The notes: a model not told the origin generated them from the sequence alone. Counted from the stretch's first letter, positions 1 through 9,441 are shown. The stretch: 64,000 bases of DNA from Oscillospiraceae bacterium (GCA_021771715.1 JAETOO010000004.1:173629-237628); one strand, 5' to 3'. Program-made: numbers and translations.

Positions 1-1618
1 AGAGCACCGGGATTCCCGACTGCATGAACATGTACGCGTGCAGCATCAGATCCTTGCGGATCGCCAGCTCCATCGCCGCGTCGTCCTGCTCAAAGCCGGC
101 CTTCTCCACGCCACACATCGAGGCGGTCGTCCCGCAGAAGCGCGCATCCCCGCTGACCGGGTCAGAATTGTACAGCTCGCCGCGGCTCGTGCTCGCCCCG
201 GCATACCCCTGGAAATAATCGTTCAGGTACTGCTTATGCGAGCGCTCTCCCATGCCCTGGGATGCCAGCGTCGGGTAATCCAGCCCCCAGCCGATATCGT
301 CATGGCAGCGCAGATAGTTCAGGAACACGTACTCCTTCGGCAGACCGTTTACGATATCCAGCTGTTTTTTCAGCAGACTGACATCGCGCGTCGCAACTGT
401 GTGCCACGTCGTCGCCATCGTCGTCACATTGTAGAGCATGTGGCACTCCGGCTTCTCGACCGTCCCGAAGTACGGCACGACCTTCTCCGGCTCCATGACG
501 ACCTCGCCGAGCAGCAGGATGCCCGGGCAGACGATCTCGCCGATCATGCGCATCATACGCACGATCGTGTGCACCTGCCTCAGATTGCGGCACTGCGTTC
601 CCAGTTCCTTCCAGATATACGGCACCGCGTCGATCCGGATGATATCGATTCCCTTGTTCGCCAGGAACAGGAAATTGTACATCATCTCATTGAAAACCCG
701 CGGATTGCGGTAATTCAGGTCCCACTGATACGGATAGAACGAGGTCATGACGTAATGTCCGGCATCCGGCAGCCAGGTGAAATTGCCGGGCGCCGTCGTC
801 GGAAATACCTGCGGCACCGTCTTCTCAAACTCCGCCGGAATCGCCCAGTTGTCAAAGAAGAAGTAGCGGCTCATGTACTCTCCATCGCCCTGGCGCGCCT
901 TTTTCGCCCACTCGTGGTCCTCCGAGGTGTGGTTCATCACAAAATCCATGCAGACGTTGATCTTTCTCTCATGGCACGCGCCGGTCAGGCTCTCGAGATC
1001 CTCCATCGTGCCGAGCTTCTCCTGCACCTTGCGAAAATCCGACACCGCATAACCGCCGTCCGAGCGCCCCTCCGGCGTGTCGAGGAACGGCATCAGATGG
1101 ATGTAGTTCACACCGCACTGCTCGATATAGTCGAGCTTCGCCTCGACGCCCTTCATGTTCCCGGCAAAATTGTCGATGTAGAACATCATGCCCATCATGT
1201 CATTCTGCTTGTACCAGTCCGGGCGTGCCTCGCGCTCCGCATCGGAAGCGCGCAGCTGCGCATCCCGCTCCAGATAAAACTGCTTCATATTGTCGCACAG
1301 CTCCGCGAACATCGAACCGTTATTGTAGAGCTCCATGTACAGCCAGCGCAGCTCCTCCAAATGCCGCGCAAACCGCCGGTCATACACCGCCTCCGCCGAC
1401 TCATGCATCGCCTGTGCGCCGGAGGGCTTGCTCTCAGCCTTTCCTTCAACGGCCCGATTTCCCTCCTGTGCATCAGTGGGCTCGCTCTCGGCCTTTATCT
1501 CGACCGCCTGAGCCTCTGCACGCACCTCCTCGGTCTGCTCCGCCGCTACCGGCTTGCTCTGCGCAGCCTTCGCCTTCACAGTTCTCTTTGTGTTTCCTGC
1601 TTTCTTTCCCTTTTTCAT
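1..1618 (-). CDS. Amylosucrase-type GH13 glucosyltransferase, 3' end cut by window edge
   Basis: Amylosucrases (EC 2.4.1.4) transfer the glucose of sucrose onto an alpha-1,4-glucan and release fructose. No signal peptide is seen, so it should act in the cytoplasm. Visible hallmarks are the nucleophile Asp in IIRIDAVPYIWK (about residue 330), the acid/base Glu in LLGEVVMEPEKV (about 372) and the loop VMNHTSEDHEWA (about 228), all closer to amylosucrase than to other GH13 enzymes. The ATG at 1618 follows a GGCAGAAGG ribosome site. Residues 1-70 form a Lys/Ala/Glu-rich, probably disordered tail that is unusual for the family. The C-terminal part lies beyond base 1, so completeness cannot be judged. 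The next gene upstream, a hydrolase, lies about 120 bases away on the same strand. Confidence 0.88.
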   Translation of the reverse strand, partial: MKKGKKAGNTKRTVKAKAAQSKPVAAEQTEEVRAEAQAVEIKAESEPTDAQEGNRAVEGKAESKPSGAQAMHESAEAVYDRRFARHLEELRWLYMELYNNGSMFAELCDNMKQFYLERDAQLRASDAEREARPDWYKQNDMMGMMFYIDNFAGNMKGVEAKLDYIEQCGVNYIHLMPFLDTPEGRSDGGYAVSDFRKVQEKLGTMEDLESLTGACHERKINVCMDFVMNHTSEDHEWAKKARQGDGEYMSRYFFFDNWAIPAEFEKTVPQVFPTTAPGNFTWLPDAGHYVMTSFYPYQWDLNYRNPRVFNEMMYNFLFLANKGIDIIRIDAVPYIWKELGTQCRNLRQVHTIVRMMRMIGEIVCPGILLLGEVVMEPEKVVPYFGTVEKPECHMLYNVTTMATTWHTVATRDVSLLKKQLDIVNGLPKEYVFLNYLRCHDDIGWGLDYPTLASQGMGERSHKQYLNDYFQGYAGASTSRGELYNSDPVSGDARFCGTTASMCGVEKAGFEQDDAAMELAIRKDLMLHAYMFMQSGIPVL

Positions 1619-1739
1619 CCTTCTGCCTCTCGTTTCCTATATTCAATCGCTTTCGCGTAATTTCCTGTCTTACATGAGCGCTCTGCCGACATTCCACGCT
1701 GTATCGCCATCAGTTTCTCAGTCTTTTCCCTGTCTTCCG

Positions 1740-2585
1740 TCAGCCCAGCTTCTCTTTAAAGAATTTCGTTATGATCTCCCACACCTCTCTCTGGAAAAAT
1801 GGCAGATCCGCATGGTCTGCGCCCTCGAGGGCGATCAGCGAGACATCGGCGCCCGCCTGCTCCAGCGCCTCGTACATTCTCTCGCTCTGCTCGTACGGCA
1901 CCGTATGGTCGTCTGTACCGTGCAGCAGCAGCATCGGCGGCGCATCCTTCGCCGCATAGCTGATCGGACTGGCGCTCAGCGCATCCTCTGCGTGGATCAC
2001 AGCGTGCTTCCCGATCAGAAGCGACTCCGGCGCTGCCGCCAGCTCATCCGGATCTCCGCACGGCATTTTGCTAAGATCCGCGGGCAGATACCACGGGATG
2101 GCCGCCTGCACCTCGCTCGAATACTCCAGATACGCGCCCCTGTCGAACTCCTTTCGCTTTCCGGTCAGCGCCGTCATCGCCGTCAGATGCCCTCCTGCAG
2201 ACTCGCCCATCACGCCAAAGTGCTCCGGATCGATTCCATAAAAATCACTGTGCGCCCGCAGATAGCGGATCGCCGCCTTCACATCCTCCAGCTGGCCCGG
2301 GAATTTCACCTCATTGCTCGTGCGGTACTGCACGCTCGCAACTACAAATCCCTGCCGCGCCAGATCGCACAGATACACCAAATGTGCGCTCTTCTCCATC
2401 TCCACCCACGCACCGCCGCAGATCCACACGATACATGGACGCTTCTCTGCGTGCTCTGGATAGATGATATCGAGCTTCAGATCCTGCTTCATATGGCCAA
2501 ACCATTTGTCAACCTGCGCATACGTCACATCGGTATCCACGAGATACTGCGGCTCCTTGACTTCCACCTTGATCAGTTGCTTCAT
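1740..2585 (-). CDS. Alpha/beta hydrolase (esterase/lipase, BD-FAE/acetylxylan-esterase-like)
   Basis: A 281-residue serine hydrolase of the alpha/beta fold with no signal peptide. The oxyanion region reads WICGGAW (variant of HGGGW), the nucleophile Ser sits in GESAGGH, the acid Asp in HGTDDHTVP and the catalytic His in GADHAD near the C-terminus. These are the marks of the small carbohydrate-esterase/lipase group; the true substrate cannot be read from sequence. The ATG at 2585 has a perfect AGGAGG nine bases upstream. It lies between amylosucrase and a DUF89 gene on the same strand, so a role in sugar-ester turnover is possible but only inferred. Confidence 0.85.
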   Translation of the reverse strand: MKQLIKVEVKEPQYLVDTDVTYAQVDKWFGHMKQDLKLDIIYPEHAEKRPCIVWICGGAWVEMEKSAHLVYLCDLARQGFVVASVQYRTSNEVKFPGQLEDVKAAIRYLRAHSDFYGIDPEHFGVMGESAGGHLTAMTALTGKRKEFDRGAYLEYSSEVQAAIPWYLPADLSKMPCGDPDELAAAPESLLIGKHAVIHAEDALSASPISYAAKDAPPMLLLHGTDDHTVPYEQSERMYEALEQAGADVSLIALEGADHADLPFFQREVWEIITKFFKEKLG

Positions 2586-2628
2586 TATATAAGACCTCCT
2601 TTTTCTTGCATTTATTTCTCATGCCGTC

Positions 2629-3492
2629 CTACGCGCCTTCCTCCACAAACATGCCCGTCAAGAGCGGCACGTCAAAACGCTTTGTGAACAACTCGCACTT
2701 GCACAGGAACGAATAGAAAATATGTCTGCCCTGTCCGGCCAGAGATTCATAGTTTCCCTGCCCCTTTGCCAGAATCACATCCGCGCCGTCGAGCACTGCC
2801 CGCGCCTCGTCCGGCAGCATTTCGTAGATGGTGCCGGCGACGGCGCTCCCATTCGAGCGAAGCTGAGCCTCCCGGTCCAGCCCCACATAGACTGCATCCT
2901 CCAAAGTCGCATCGTTTAACGCCTCCGCTCCGCGCACCAGCACATGCACCGCGAGCTGTGGAAAACGCTTCTTCAGCTGACGCACAAACAGCTTGTCCAG
3001 AACGATCTCCCCGCAATTATCCGCAATCAAAAGAAACCGCCGCGCCTCCTCACACTGCCTTACAAAAGAGCGGTACGTCTCCTGATCCCCGGCGCTCACG
3101 CGGACACTGTGCACCAGCTCCAAAAAGCAATCCTTGTCTACGTGGTTCATCGCCCCAAAATCAATATAATTTCCGACCCTCGCATAAAACAAGGCCTCCG
3201 CAAGCGGATCCTGCGCCCGCTCAATCTCCGCCTCGATCTCCTGCTCGATCGCCAGCACCAGGTCATTGTACTCCTTTTTGATCGCAGTATAGCTCTTCTG
3301 CCCGCCAAACCGCCGCTCAAACAAATCATTGAACCGGTACACCATGTAGGGCGACGTATCCGCCTCTCCCCGGTGCGCCAGCAGCTCCCTGACCTCCTCC
3401 AGATATTGCTCCCGCTCCTCCTTCGGAAAATCTCTGACCCGCGCGGTCTGCTTGTCATAGAGACATTCCGCGCAGCTGTCCGTAATTCTCAT
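2629..3492 (-). CDS. DUF89/ARMT1-family damage-control phosphatase-like protein
   Basis: About 287 residues. Family marks are the N-terminal CAECLYDKQ cysteine pair, the metal-binding Asp/Asn motif ADNCGEIVLDKL and the C-terminal AKGQGNYESL. Characterised DUF89 proteins are metal-dependent phosphatases that remove damaged or overflow sugar phosphates and related metabolites; the substrate here is unknown. An in-frame ATG exists 28 codons upstream, but the ATG at 3492 is chosen because GGAGGG lies just ahead and the conserved cysteines then fall at the expected N-terminal place. It ends 43 bases before the hydrolase start and may be co-transcribed with it. Confidence 0.82.
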   Translation of the reverse strand: MRITDSCAECLYDKQTARVRDFPKEEREQYLEEVRELLAHRGEADTSPYMVYRFNDLFERRFGGQKSYTAIKKEYNDLVLAIEQEIEAEIERAQDPLAEALFYARVGNYIDFGAMNHVDKDCFLELVHSVRVSAGDQETYRSFVRQCEEARRFLLIADNCGEIVLDKLFVRQLKKRFPQLAVHVLVRGAEALNDATLEDAVYVGLDREAQLRSNGSAVAGTIYEMLPDEARAVLDGADVILAKGQGNYESLAGQGRHIFYSFLCKCELFTKRFDVPLLTGMFVEEGA

Positions 3493-3853
3493 ACATCTCC
3501 CTCCGTCTCGCAGCCGGCCGAACCCATCCCTACTGTCGCTTTGCCGCCCGCTTTTGCCCGAATCCACACCAAACACCTGGGATACTTTCGTCGATGCTCC
3601 GTTCCGTCTGCTTTCTTCGCATAGCCCTCCTGCGGATTCCGCTCAAACCTCGTTCTTCACTCCGCATTGATTCTCTGCCAAATTCCGATTCTTCCCTTGT
3701 CCGGCTTCACAGATTTTCTCAGTTTGCCTCCGTCCATGTCCACGGCTGCCTCATACGCTTCCCTTGTCCGGCTTCGCAAATTTTTCCTGCTACATTCTGC
3801 AAGGTTCTTTTCCCGGCTCACACACGGCCTCCGCCAAATTTTTACCGCACACT
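3493..3853. repeat. 361-base gap with an 18-nt direct repeat
   Basis: No coding sequence is supported here. The motif CTTCCCTTGTCCGGCTTC occurs exactly twice, at 3691-3708 and 3758-3775 (67-base spacing), each followed by a related A/T-rich tail. Other phrases such as gccaaatt recur nearby. It may be a decayed repeat or part of the leader of the DUF89 gene. Confidence 0.5.
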
Positions 3854-4654
3854 TTACGACCTGGTCGTTCTCTCCTGCAGCCCTGATATCTTCTGCAGCA
3901 GTTCTTCACAGATTTCCATCACATGCTTCCCCGACGTGTCGACAATCACGTCCGCCGCGGCAACGTACTTTTCGCGCCTGCTCTCCATCAGCTCCTGGAT
4001 ATACTCGAGATTCATGTGTCCGTTCAGAAGCGGCCGCGCGGTGCTGTGCTTTACGCGCGAAAGAATCGTCTTCGGGTCCGCAGTCAGCCACACGGCATAG
4101 CCGTTTTCCTTCATCAGCCGCACATTCTCCGACCGAAGCGGCACACCGCCCCCGCACGAGATGACCACATGATCCTTCTTCCGCAGTTCAATCAGCGTAT
4201 TGCTCTCACAATTCCGGAAATACTCTTCTCCGTAGACCTCAAAGATCTTGCTGATCTTCATGCCCTCCTTCGCCTCAATATAGGCGTCCATCTCAACCGT
4301 CTCCATCGCGAGCATCCTCCCGAGGCAGGCCGCCACCGTCGACTTCCCGGCTCCCATAAACCCGATCAGCAAAATATTCCGGTCAAACAGCGATTTCGCC
4401 TGAATCTTCCGGCTGTTCTCGATAATCCCCTCAAAAATATGTAAAATTTCTTCTCCAAACGGAGCGTCCTTCACCATCCGCCCTACCGCATCGAGCTGCA
4501 CCTTCTCCTGCTCCGGCTGCAGCACCGGCATACCATGCCTCCGCTTGTACTGAATGATCCCCTCAATACATTCCATGCGCTTCTTCAGTGCGCGCGTAAT
4601 CTCCTCATCGCACTCCCCAAGCACCGCTCTGAGTGCCGTCAAATCCTGTTCCAT
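3854..4654 (-). CDS. aroK: Chorismate mutase-shikimate kinase fusion
   Basis: A 266-residue bifunctional aromatic amino acid enzyme. Residues 1-85 match the helical AroQ-type chorismate mutase (repeated Glu/Arg/Lys helix with KKRMECIEGIIQYKR). From about 92 on it is shikimate kinase (ATP plus shikimate to shikimate 3-phosphate): Walker A GFMGAGKST at 98-106, shikimate-binding Asp 123, Arg 147 in YFRNCE, GGG 168-170 and lid Arg 207 in TARPLL. The ATG at 4654 is preferred over the one at 4660 because AGGAG then sits seven bases upstream. No other aromatic pathway gene is adjacent. Such fusions are known in Clostridia; the kinase call is firm, the mutase call slightly less so. Confidence 0.9.
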   Translation of the reverse strand: MEQDLTALRAVLGECDEEITRALKKRMECIEGIIQYKRRHGMPVLQPEQEKVQLDAVGRMVKDAPFGEEILHIFEGIIENSRKIQAKSLFDRNILLIGFMGAGKSTVAACLGRMLAMETVEMDAYIEAKEGMKISKIFEVYGEEYFRNCESNTLIELRKKDHVVISCGGGVPLRSENVRLMKENGYAVWLTADPKTILSRVKHSTARPLLNGHMNLEYIQELMESRREKYVAAADVIVDTSGKHVMEICEELLQKISGLQERTTRS

Positions 4655-5010
4655 CCGCATACTCCTGTTCTCTTCCGCAGATCCCCACTGTTTTCCGTAC
4701 TCTCTGCGAAATCCTTTAAAGTTCAAACTTCTATTCAAAACCGCTGCATTTTCAACACCTATAGCTTACTATAAACGCTTCCAATGGTCAACTCAACTTT
4801 TTTCACCATCGAATTTTTACTGCCGTAAATCTCCCCGATTTTGTCCATATTCATTTTCTCCGTATGGTAATTTGTGATGTGTTTCATCTGCTGTCTACAG
4901 AAAAGAAATCAAAAAAGCCCGCTGGTTGCCCTCCTTCCGACAGATTTCTCTGCCGGTTAGATAGCCGTCCGGCGCGCTGATCATAAAAAATCTTATCTCT
5001 TAGTTATACT
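4655..5010. other. AT-rich gap with a possible 29-codon HTH-gene remnant
   Basis: No full gene. On the minus strand, 4984 to 4895 reads a short open frame beginning MISAPDGYLTGREICRKEG, which resembles the start of excisionase/MerR-like helix-turn-helix proteins and then stops. It lies beside the decayed antitoxin at 5011-5492, so the stretch is probably the debris of an older small accessory insertion. Confidence 0.35.
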
Positions 5011-5492
5011 CTAAGTGCCAAGTTTCTCAATCACAATATTAAGTATATTCCTATCGTCATCTGTAAAAACCGGGAAGGATACTACATCTTTTAATCAAAA
5101 TGATAAGCATTCGTTTCTCCCATGTCGACTTCCTCACATGGCACATCTTTCAAATCAATAATTGAATTATGCCCTACCGGAACAGCTCCCATAAGTAATG
5201 CCTGATACACCAAACCAGTTATCGCAAAACCTCTAAGTTTATATGATAAAGCATCCGCATACCACATAAGCTTCATAAGCTTAACCTTATATAAGGAGGT
5301 TATTATTGGAGAGGCAGCAAAATATCGAATTACATCCACCACTTTATCTAATGATAGATTTGTATTTCCATGAAAAAGTTGATTTCCCTGAAATCTTGCA
5401 TAACTGGCCTCAATAGCTTTTCTAAGGTAGGAATCCTGATTTTCTTCATACAATGCTGTAGCCGCGTTCAAATACTTTTGATAAGATTCCAT
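5011..5492 (-). pseudogene. Decayed Panacea-domain (SocA/DUF4065-like) antitoxin
   Basis: The 133-codon open frame 5492-5091 carries the core of the Panacea antitoxin domain: YKVKLMKLMWYADALSY, then GFAITGLVYQALLMGAVP and EEVDMGETNAYHF. Full-length relatives usually start with a helix-turn-helix region, which is missing. Right after the in-frame stop, shifting frame by one base recovers family-like sequence (DVVSFPVFTDDDRNILNI) down to a stop at 5011, so one base appears to have been lost near 5088-5092. The start lacks a well-spaced ribosome site. No partner toxin is adjacent. I infer a dead toxin-antitoxin remnant. Confidence 0.7.
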
Positions 5493-5683
5493 CGATTGTG
5501 ATTGACTCCATTATACTTGATTCCACCTGAAAAGTATAGCAGGTTTTCAATGAAGCGCTGTTCCGTTGCCGCAGTCAAACGGCGCCCCTCCCTCTTCCTG
5601 CAGCGCCCGAATCCCAACCATCAGTTGGAAAAAAACCCTCCTTTTTGTCCTGATCGTCCGTTCCGTTTTCCCCTCCTCCATGC

Positions 5684-5717
5684 TACAATAGTTCCATAAA
5701 CACGGAGGTGATTCACC
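5684..5717 (+). promoter_or_regulatory. Promoter and ribosome site of the XRE-ABC operon
   Basis: An extended -10 (TGC followed by TACAAT, 5681-5689) lies 29 bases before the ATG at 5718, with a strong GGAGGTGATTCACC ribosome site between. The -35 position holds only a weak TTCCGT, which suggests dependence on the extended -10 or on an activator, perhaps the XRE protein itself. Confidence 0.5.
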
Positions 5718-6815
5718 ATGAAGTCAAGCTTCTCAGAAAATATCAAAGCGCTTCGCAGGGAGCGGCGCATCACCCAGGAGCAGTTCGCGGAGGTCATGGG
5801 GGTCTCGGCGGGGGCAATCTACAAGTGGGAGCAGGCGATTTCCACGCCGGACATCGAGGTAATCATGGAGATCGCCGGCTTCTTCGGGGTCTCCGTGGAC
5901 GCGCTGGTGGGGTATCGGATGTGCTCCAACGACCGCGGCCGCATCCTGCAGGAACTAAAACGCATCAAGCTGGAAAAGTCCTATGAGGGCTGCTGGGACG
6001 AAGTGGAGAAATGGCTGCGCCGGTATCCCAACGACTTTGACATCGTGTACGCAGGCGGAGTCCTCTACACTCTGGCGGGCATCGAGACGGGAGACCGGAC
6101 GCAGCTCCTTCGCTCCGTCGATCTCCTGAGCCATGCCTGCACGCTCATCGCGCAGAACCGGGACCCCAAGCTCAGCGAAACCGAGCTTCACCGGGACATC
6201 GCCATCGCGTATCTGGCTATGGGGGAATGGGAGAAGGGAATCGAGCAGCTGAAAGAGAACAACCCCTGCGGCATCCACGACGACATCATCGGGCAGGAGC
6301 TGGCCACAAATCCCAGGCGGCGGGCAGACGCGCTTCCTTATCTGACAAGCGCGCTACTTCGCTGCACCGCCAGCCTGTACCGCACCGTCATCGGCTTTGT
6401 CAATCTGTTCGTTTCCCGGAAAGACTACGCTTCGGCCATTGAAATTCTGAGCTTCATGAGCCGGTATCTGAGCGGTCTCAAGACAGAGCAGCGCGTAAGC
6501 TTTCTGGATAAGGACCATGCGCTGCTGCTGGCTCTGTGCGGAGCGGTGTATCAAAAGATGGGGGAATCAGGCAAGGCGAGGGAGTGTCTGAGAAAGGCCC
6601 GCCAAATTGCCGTGGAATTTGACGCAGCCCCGAGTTATACCAGCCGGAACATCCGTTACTGTGAAAACGCCGAGCCAAGCGCGGCCTACGACAACATCGG
6701 CAGGACCGCTATGGATTCGATCTCGAACGTTCTTGCCGGGGAATTAGAAGATCCGGAGGAATCGCTTCTTGGATTATGGGAGGAGATATGCCATGAGACA
6801 TCCGCTGCGCCGTGA
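5718..6815 (+). CDS. XRE-family regulator with long TPR-like C-terminal domain
   Basis: 365 residues. Residues 5-60 are a Cro/C1-type helix-turn-helix (TQEQFAEVMGVSAGAIYKWE). The rest is helical, with TPR-like pairs (for example IAIAYLAMGEWEKGIEQLKE), as in many Firmicutes regulators whose C-terminal part binds a peptide or other ligand. Its last 23 bases overlap the ABC exporter start, so the two are translationally coupled, and DUF4474 and phosphoesterase genes follow. I infer that it controls this cassette. The ligand is unknown. Confidence 0.85.
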   Translation: MKSSFSENIKALRRERRITQEQFAEVMGVSAGAIYKWEQAISTPDIEVIMEIAGFFGVSVDALVGYRMCSNDRGRILQELKRIKLEKSYEGCWDEVEKWLRRYPNDFDIVYAGGVLYTLAGIETGDRTQLLRSVDLLSHACTLIAQNRDPKLSETELHRDIAIAYLAMGEWEKGIEQLKENNPCGIHDDIIGQELATNPRRRADALPYLTSALLRCTASLYRTVIGFVNLFVSRKDYASAIEILSFMSRYLSGLKTEQRVSFLDKDHALLLALCGAVYQKMGESGKARECLRKARQIAVEFDAAPSYTSRNIRYCENAEPSAAYDNIGRTAMDSISNVLAGELEDPEESLLGLWEEICHETSAAP

Positions 6816-8502
6816 CTATACCGCACAGTTTTACAGACGGAACCACATCCTCTACTGGATTTCGATGAGTATGTCCGTCTGCACCATCACCTTAAACTTC
6901 GGCATCACCTGGCTCATGCAGCAGATGCTGGACACCGTTTCCAGGGTGCAGGGCGCGCTTTCCCTTGCAAGCCTTGGGATGCTGACAGCCGGAATCCTCC
7001 TGCTGATCGTCCTCTTCAAGCAGATTGATTACTGGACCACGCCGCGTTTTATCCAGCGGGCTATGGTGCAGTACAAGGACTACGCCTTCGGCAGACTCAC
7101 GAAAAAAAATCCGGCCGCCTTCCGCCGGGAGCGTGTCGCCGACTATCTCTCCGGTTTTTCCAATGACCTCCATACCGTTGAAACCGACTACCTGAGAGCG
7201 CAGTTTGAGATTGTAGTCAATCTCATCACGCTCGCAGGAGCGACGCTGATGATGCTGTGGTACAGCCCGGTTATGGCGGTCATCGCCGTGGGCTTCTGCG
7301 CGCTGCCCGTTGTGGCGGCGATCTTCACCGGCAACAAGCTGGAGGAGGCCGAGAAACTCGTCTCCTCGAAGAACGCCGGTTTTCTCGCCGCACTCAAGGA
7401 TGCGCTTGGCGGCTTTCCCGTCATGAAGAGCTTTCAGGCGGAAACAGAGATCGCCCGGATTGTAGGGCAGGGCAGCCGCCAGGCAGAAGAAGCCAAATGC
7501 CGCAGGAACAAGCTCCACACACTCCTCGACATGATCGGCGCGGTGGCCGCTGTGATCGCCCAGCTCGGCACGTTTCTCGCGGGCTGTGCCCTGAGCCTCT
7601 CGAACGACGCGATCACGCCCGGCAAGCTGGTCGCATTTCTTGACCTGACCGGTCTTTTCATCATGGGCGTGCGCGCGCTGCCGGTTCTCCTTGCAAAGCG
7701 CGGCGCTGCCCTGGGACTGATCGACAAGCTGGCGGCGACCCTGGAGGAACACACCGAGGACCACGGTTTGGCGCTTGACGGGCCTCTGCATCAGGAAATC
7801 CGGCTTTCCCACCTGTCTTTCGCATACGACCCGGAACGGCCGGTGCTGCAGGACATCAGCTGCTCCTTCGAGATGGGGAAAAGCTACGCCATTGTGGGAG
7901 CCTCCGGCAGCGGCAAATCCACCCTCTTGACGCTCCTTGCGGGCTGCGACCGTTACGAGGGAAGCATCCGCTTCGACGCGCAGGAGCTGCGGGACATCAG
8001 CAGCAAATCCCTCTGCGACGCGATCTCCGTGATCCAGCAGAATGTCTTTGTCTTCAACGCCTCCATCCGGGACAACATCACCATGTTCAAGGAGTTTCCA
8101 AACGCACAGGTGGACGAGGCCATCCGGCTCTCCGGGCTCCCTGCCCTGATTGCCGAGAAGGGCGAGCACTACCTCTGCGGTGAAAATGGCTGCAACCTCT
8201 CCGGCGGCGAAAAGCAGCGAATCTCCATCGCCAGGAGCCTCCTGAGAAACGCCCAGATCCTGCTGGCCGATGAGGCAACCGCCGCGCTGGACGCCGAAAC
8301 GGCCTACCAGGTCAGCGATGCCATACTGAACCTCTCGGGGATGACGAGGATCGTCGTGACCCACGCCCTGGACCAGGCGCTTCTTCGCCGGTATGACGCC
8401 ATCCTCGCGATGAAGTCCGGCCGAATCGTGGAATCCGGAAGCTTTGACGAGCTGATGAAGCGGAAAGGCTATTTCTATTCGCTCTACACCGTGTCCCAGT
8501 AA
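6793..8502 (+). CDS. ABC exporter half-transporter (permease fused to ATPase)
   Basis: 569 residues. About six membrane spans occupy residues 20-290 (for example WISMSMSVCTITLNFGITW), followed by an ATPase with Walker A GASGSGKST, signature LSGGEKQRIS and Walker B ILLADEAT, plus the H-loop in VVTHALDQA. This is the layout of type I exporters that work as homo- or heterodimers and move drugs, peptides or lipids. The ATG at 6793 is chosen because AGGAG lies seven bases upstream; it overlaps the regulator gene. No second half-transporter is adjacent, so a homodimer is likely. The substrate is unknown. Confidence 0.9.
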   Translation: MRHPLRRDYTAQFYRRNHILYWISMSMSVCTITLNFGITWLMQQMLDTVSRVQGALSLASLGMLTAGILLLIVLFKQIDYWTTPRFIQRAMVQYKDYAFGRLTKKNPAAFRRERVADYLSGFSNDLHTVETDYLRAQFEIVVNLITLAGATLMMLWYSPVMAVIAVGFCALPVVAAIFTGNKLEEAEKLVSSKNAGFLAALKDALGGFPVMKSFQAETEIARIVGQGSRQAEEAKCRRNKLHTLLDMIGAVAAVIAQLGTFLAGCALSLSNDAITPGKLVAFLDLTGLFIMGVRALPVLLAKRGAALGLIDKLAATLEEHTEDHGLALDGPLHQEIRLSHLSFAYDPERPVLQDISCSFEMGKSYAIVGASGSGKSTLLTLLAGCDRYEGSIRFDAQELRDISSKSLCDAISVIQQNVFVFNASIRDNITMFKEFPNAQVDEAIRLSGLPALIAEKGEHYLCGENGCNLSGGEKQRISIARSLLRNAQILLADEATAALDAETAYQVSDAILNLSGMTRIVVTHALDQALLRRYDAILAMKSGRIVESGSFDELMKRKGYFYSLYTVSQ

Positions 8503-8562
8503 ATGGCACAAGCCGGAACCCATGCATATGATAAAGCAAAATCCCCAAAAGAGACATTTCCT

Positions 8563-9441
8563 ATGTATCTATTTTCTGGCTTGTTATTCCTCGTATGCGT
8601 GGTCTTTTTTATCATAAATCATCACCGGAAAAAGCGCATTCTGAAGAAACTTTGCTGCATGGACTCCTGCGGGAAAATGCAGCTGCTCGATAAGCTGGCG
8701 GAGCCCTTTGGATTTTCCTATCTCTGCCAGGACGATATCCTGACATCCAGGCAGGATGCCTGGCAGCGGCAGTTCGGCTACTGTTCCCTGTTCGACCGGT
8801 CGGCTTCCCGGTTTCACATGGTCTTCGACTGTGAGCCGGTCTATTTTTTCTATGACGACCGGACGTGGCTGATTGAATTCTGGAAAGGACAGTACGGAAT
8901 CAACACGGGCGCGGAGATCGGCATCTACCAGGCGGACGCGCACGTCTCCCCGGAGCACTGCTCTGACACCCTGTTCCACAGCATTTCAGACAGCGAGCTT
9001 CTGCCGCTCTCGATGGAGCTCTCTGTGCACGGGAAACGCCTGTTTCGCGTCGACGAAGCGCACTGGTGGCTGACCGGCTTTTGCATGGGGCGCTATTCCA
9101 GGCCGAAGGACCTCGTTCTGAACTGCTCCCTCACGTTTCCCAACCCCTGCATGATGGAGCGCTTTCTCTCCGGAATGCTCCGCGCGGGCTACAAAAGCTG
9201 CGACTTGACGGTCTGCAACCTCACGGTCTCCTTCTGCTTCTCGTCGCCCAGAACGAGACAGCCGAGACGTTGCCGTCTTCGCGTCTGGTGGGTCAGCCTG
9301 CAAAACCGCCTGTTCTGCCGCATCTACCGGATCATCACCCGGCCGTGCGACTGTACGCTCGATCGGATCCTCTATCTGTACTACTATCTGCCGGCTGCGT
9401 TCCGCCGCATGCTGCGCCTGAAAAGAGGGTTTCGCCCATGA
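8563..9441 (+). CDS. DUF4474 membrane-anchored protein
   Basis: About 292 residues: one N-terminal membrane span (YLFSGLLFLVCVVFFII) and then the conserved DUF4474 core, seen in YLCQDDILTSRQDAWQR, YCSLFDR, FDCEPVYFFYDDRTW and GQYGINTGAEIG. This domain of unknown function is common in Lachnospiraceae. An ATG at 8503 would directly abut the ABC gene stop but adds residues without family match; 8563 puts the membrane helix at the start, although its ribosome site (AAGAGA) is weak. The stop overlaps the next gene's ATG as ATGA. It may assist the exporter or the phosphoesterase at the membrane. Confidence 0.75.
   Translation: MYLFSGLLFLVCVVFFIINHHRKKRILKKLCCMDSCGKMQLLDKLAEPFGFSYLCQDDILTSRQDAWQRQFGYCSLFDRSASRFHMVFDCEPVYFFYDDRTWLIEFWKGQYGINTGAEIGIYQADAHVSPEHCSDTLFHSISDSELLPLSMELSVHGKRLFRVDEAHWWLTGFCMGRYSRPKDLVLNCSLTFPNPCMMERFLSGMLRAGYKSCDLTVCNLTVSFCFSSPRTRQPRRCRLRVWWVSLQNRLFCRIYRIITRPCDCTLDRILYLYYYLPAAFRRMLRLKRGFRP

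Noticed and set aside
38..1660. 540-codon open frame on the plus strand
   Set aside because: Arg/His/Leu-rich product without any motif, exactly antisense to amylosucrase; a shadow frame in GC-rich DNA.
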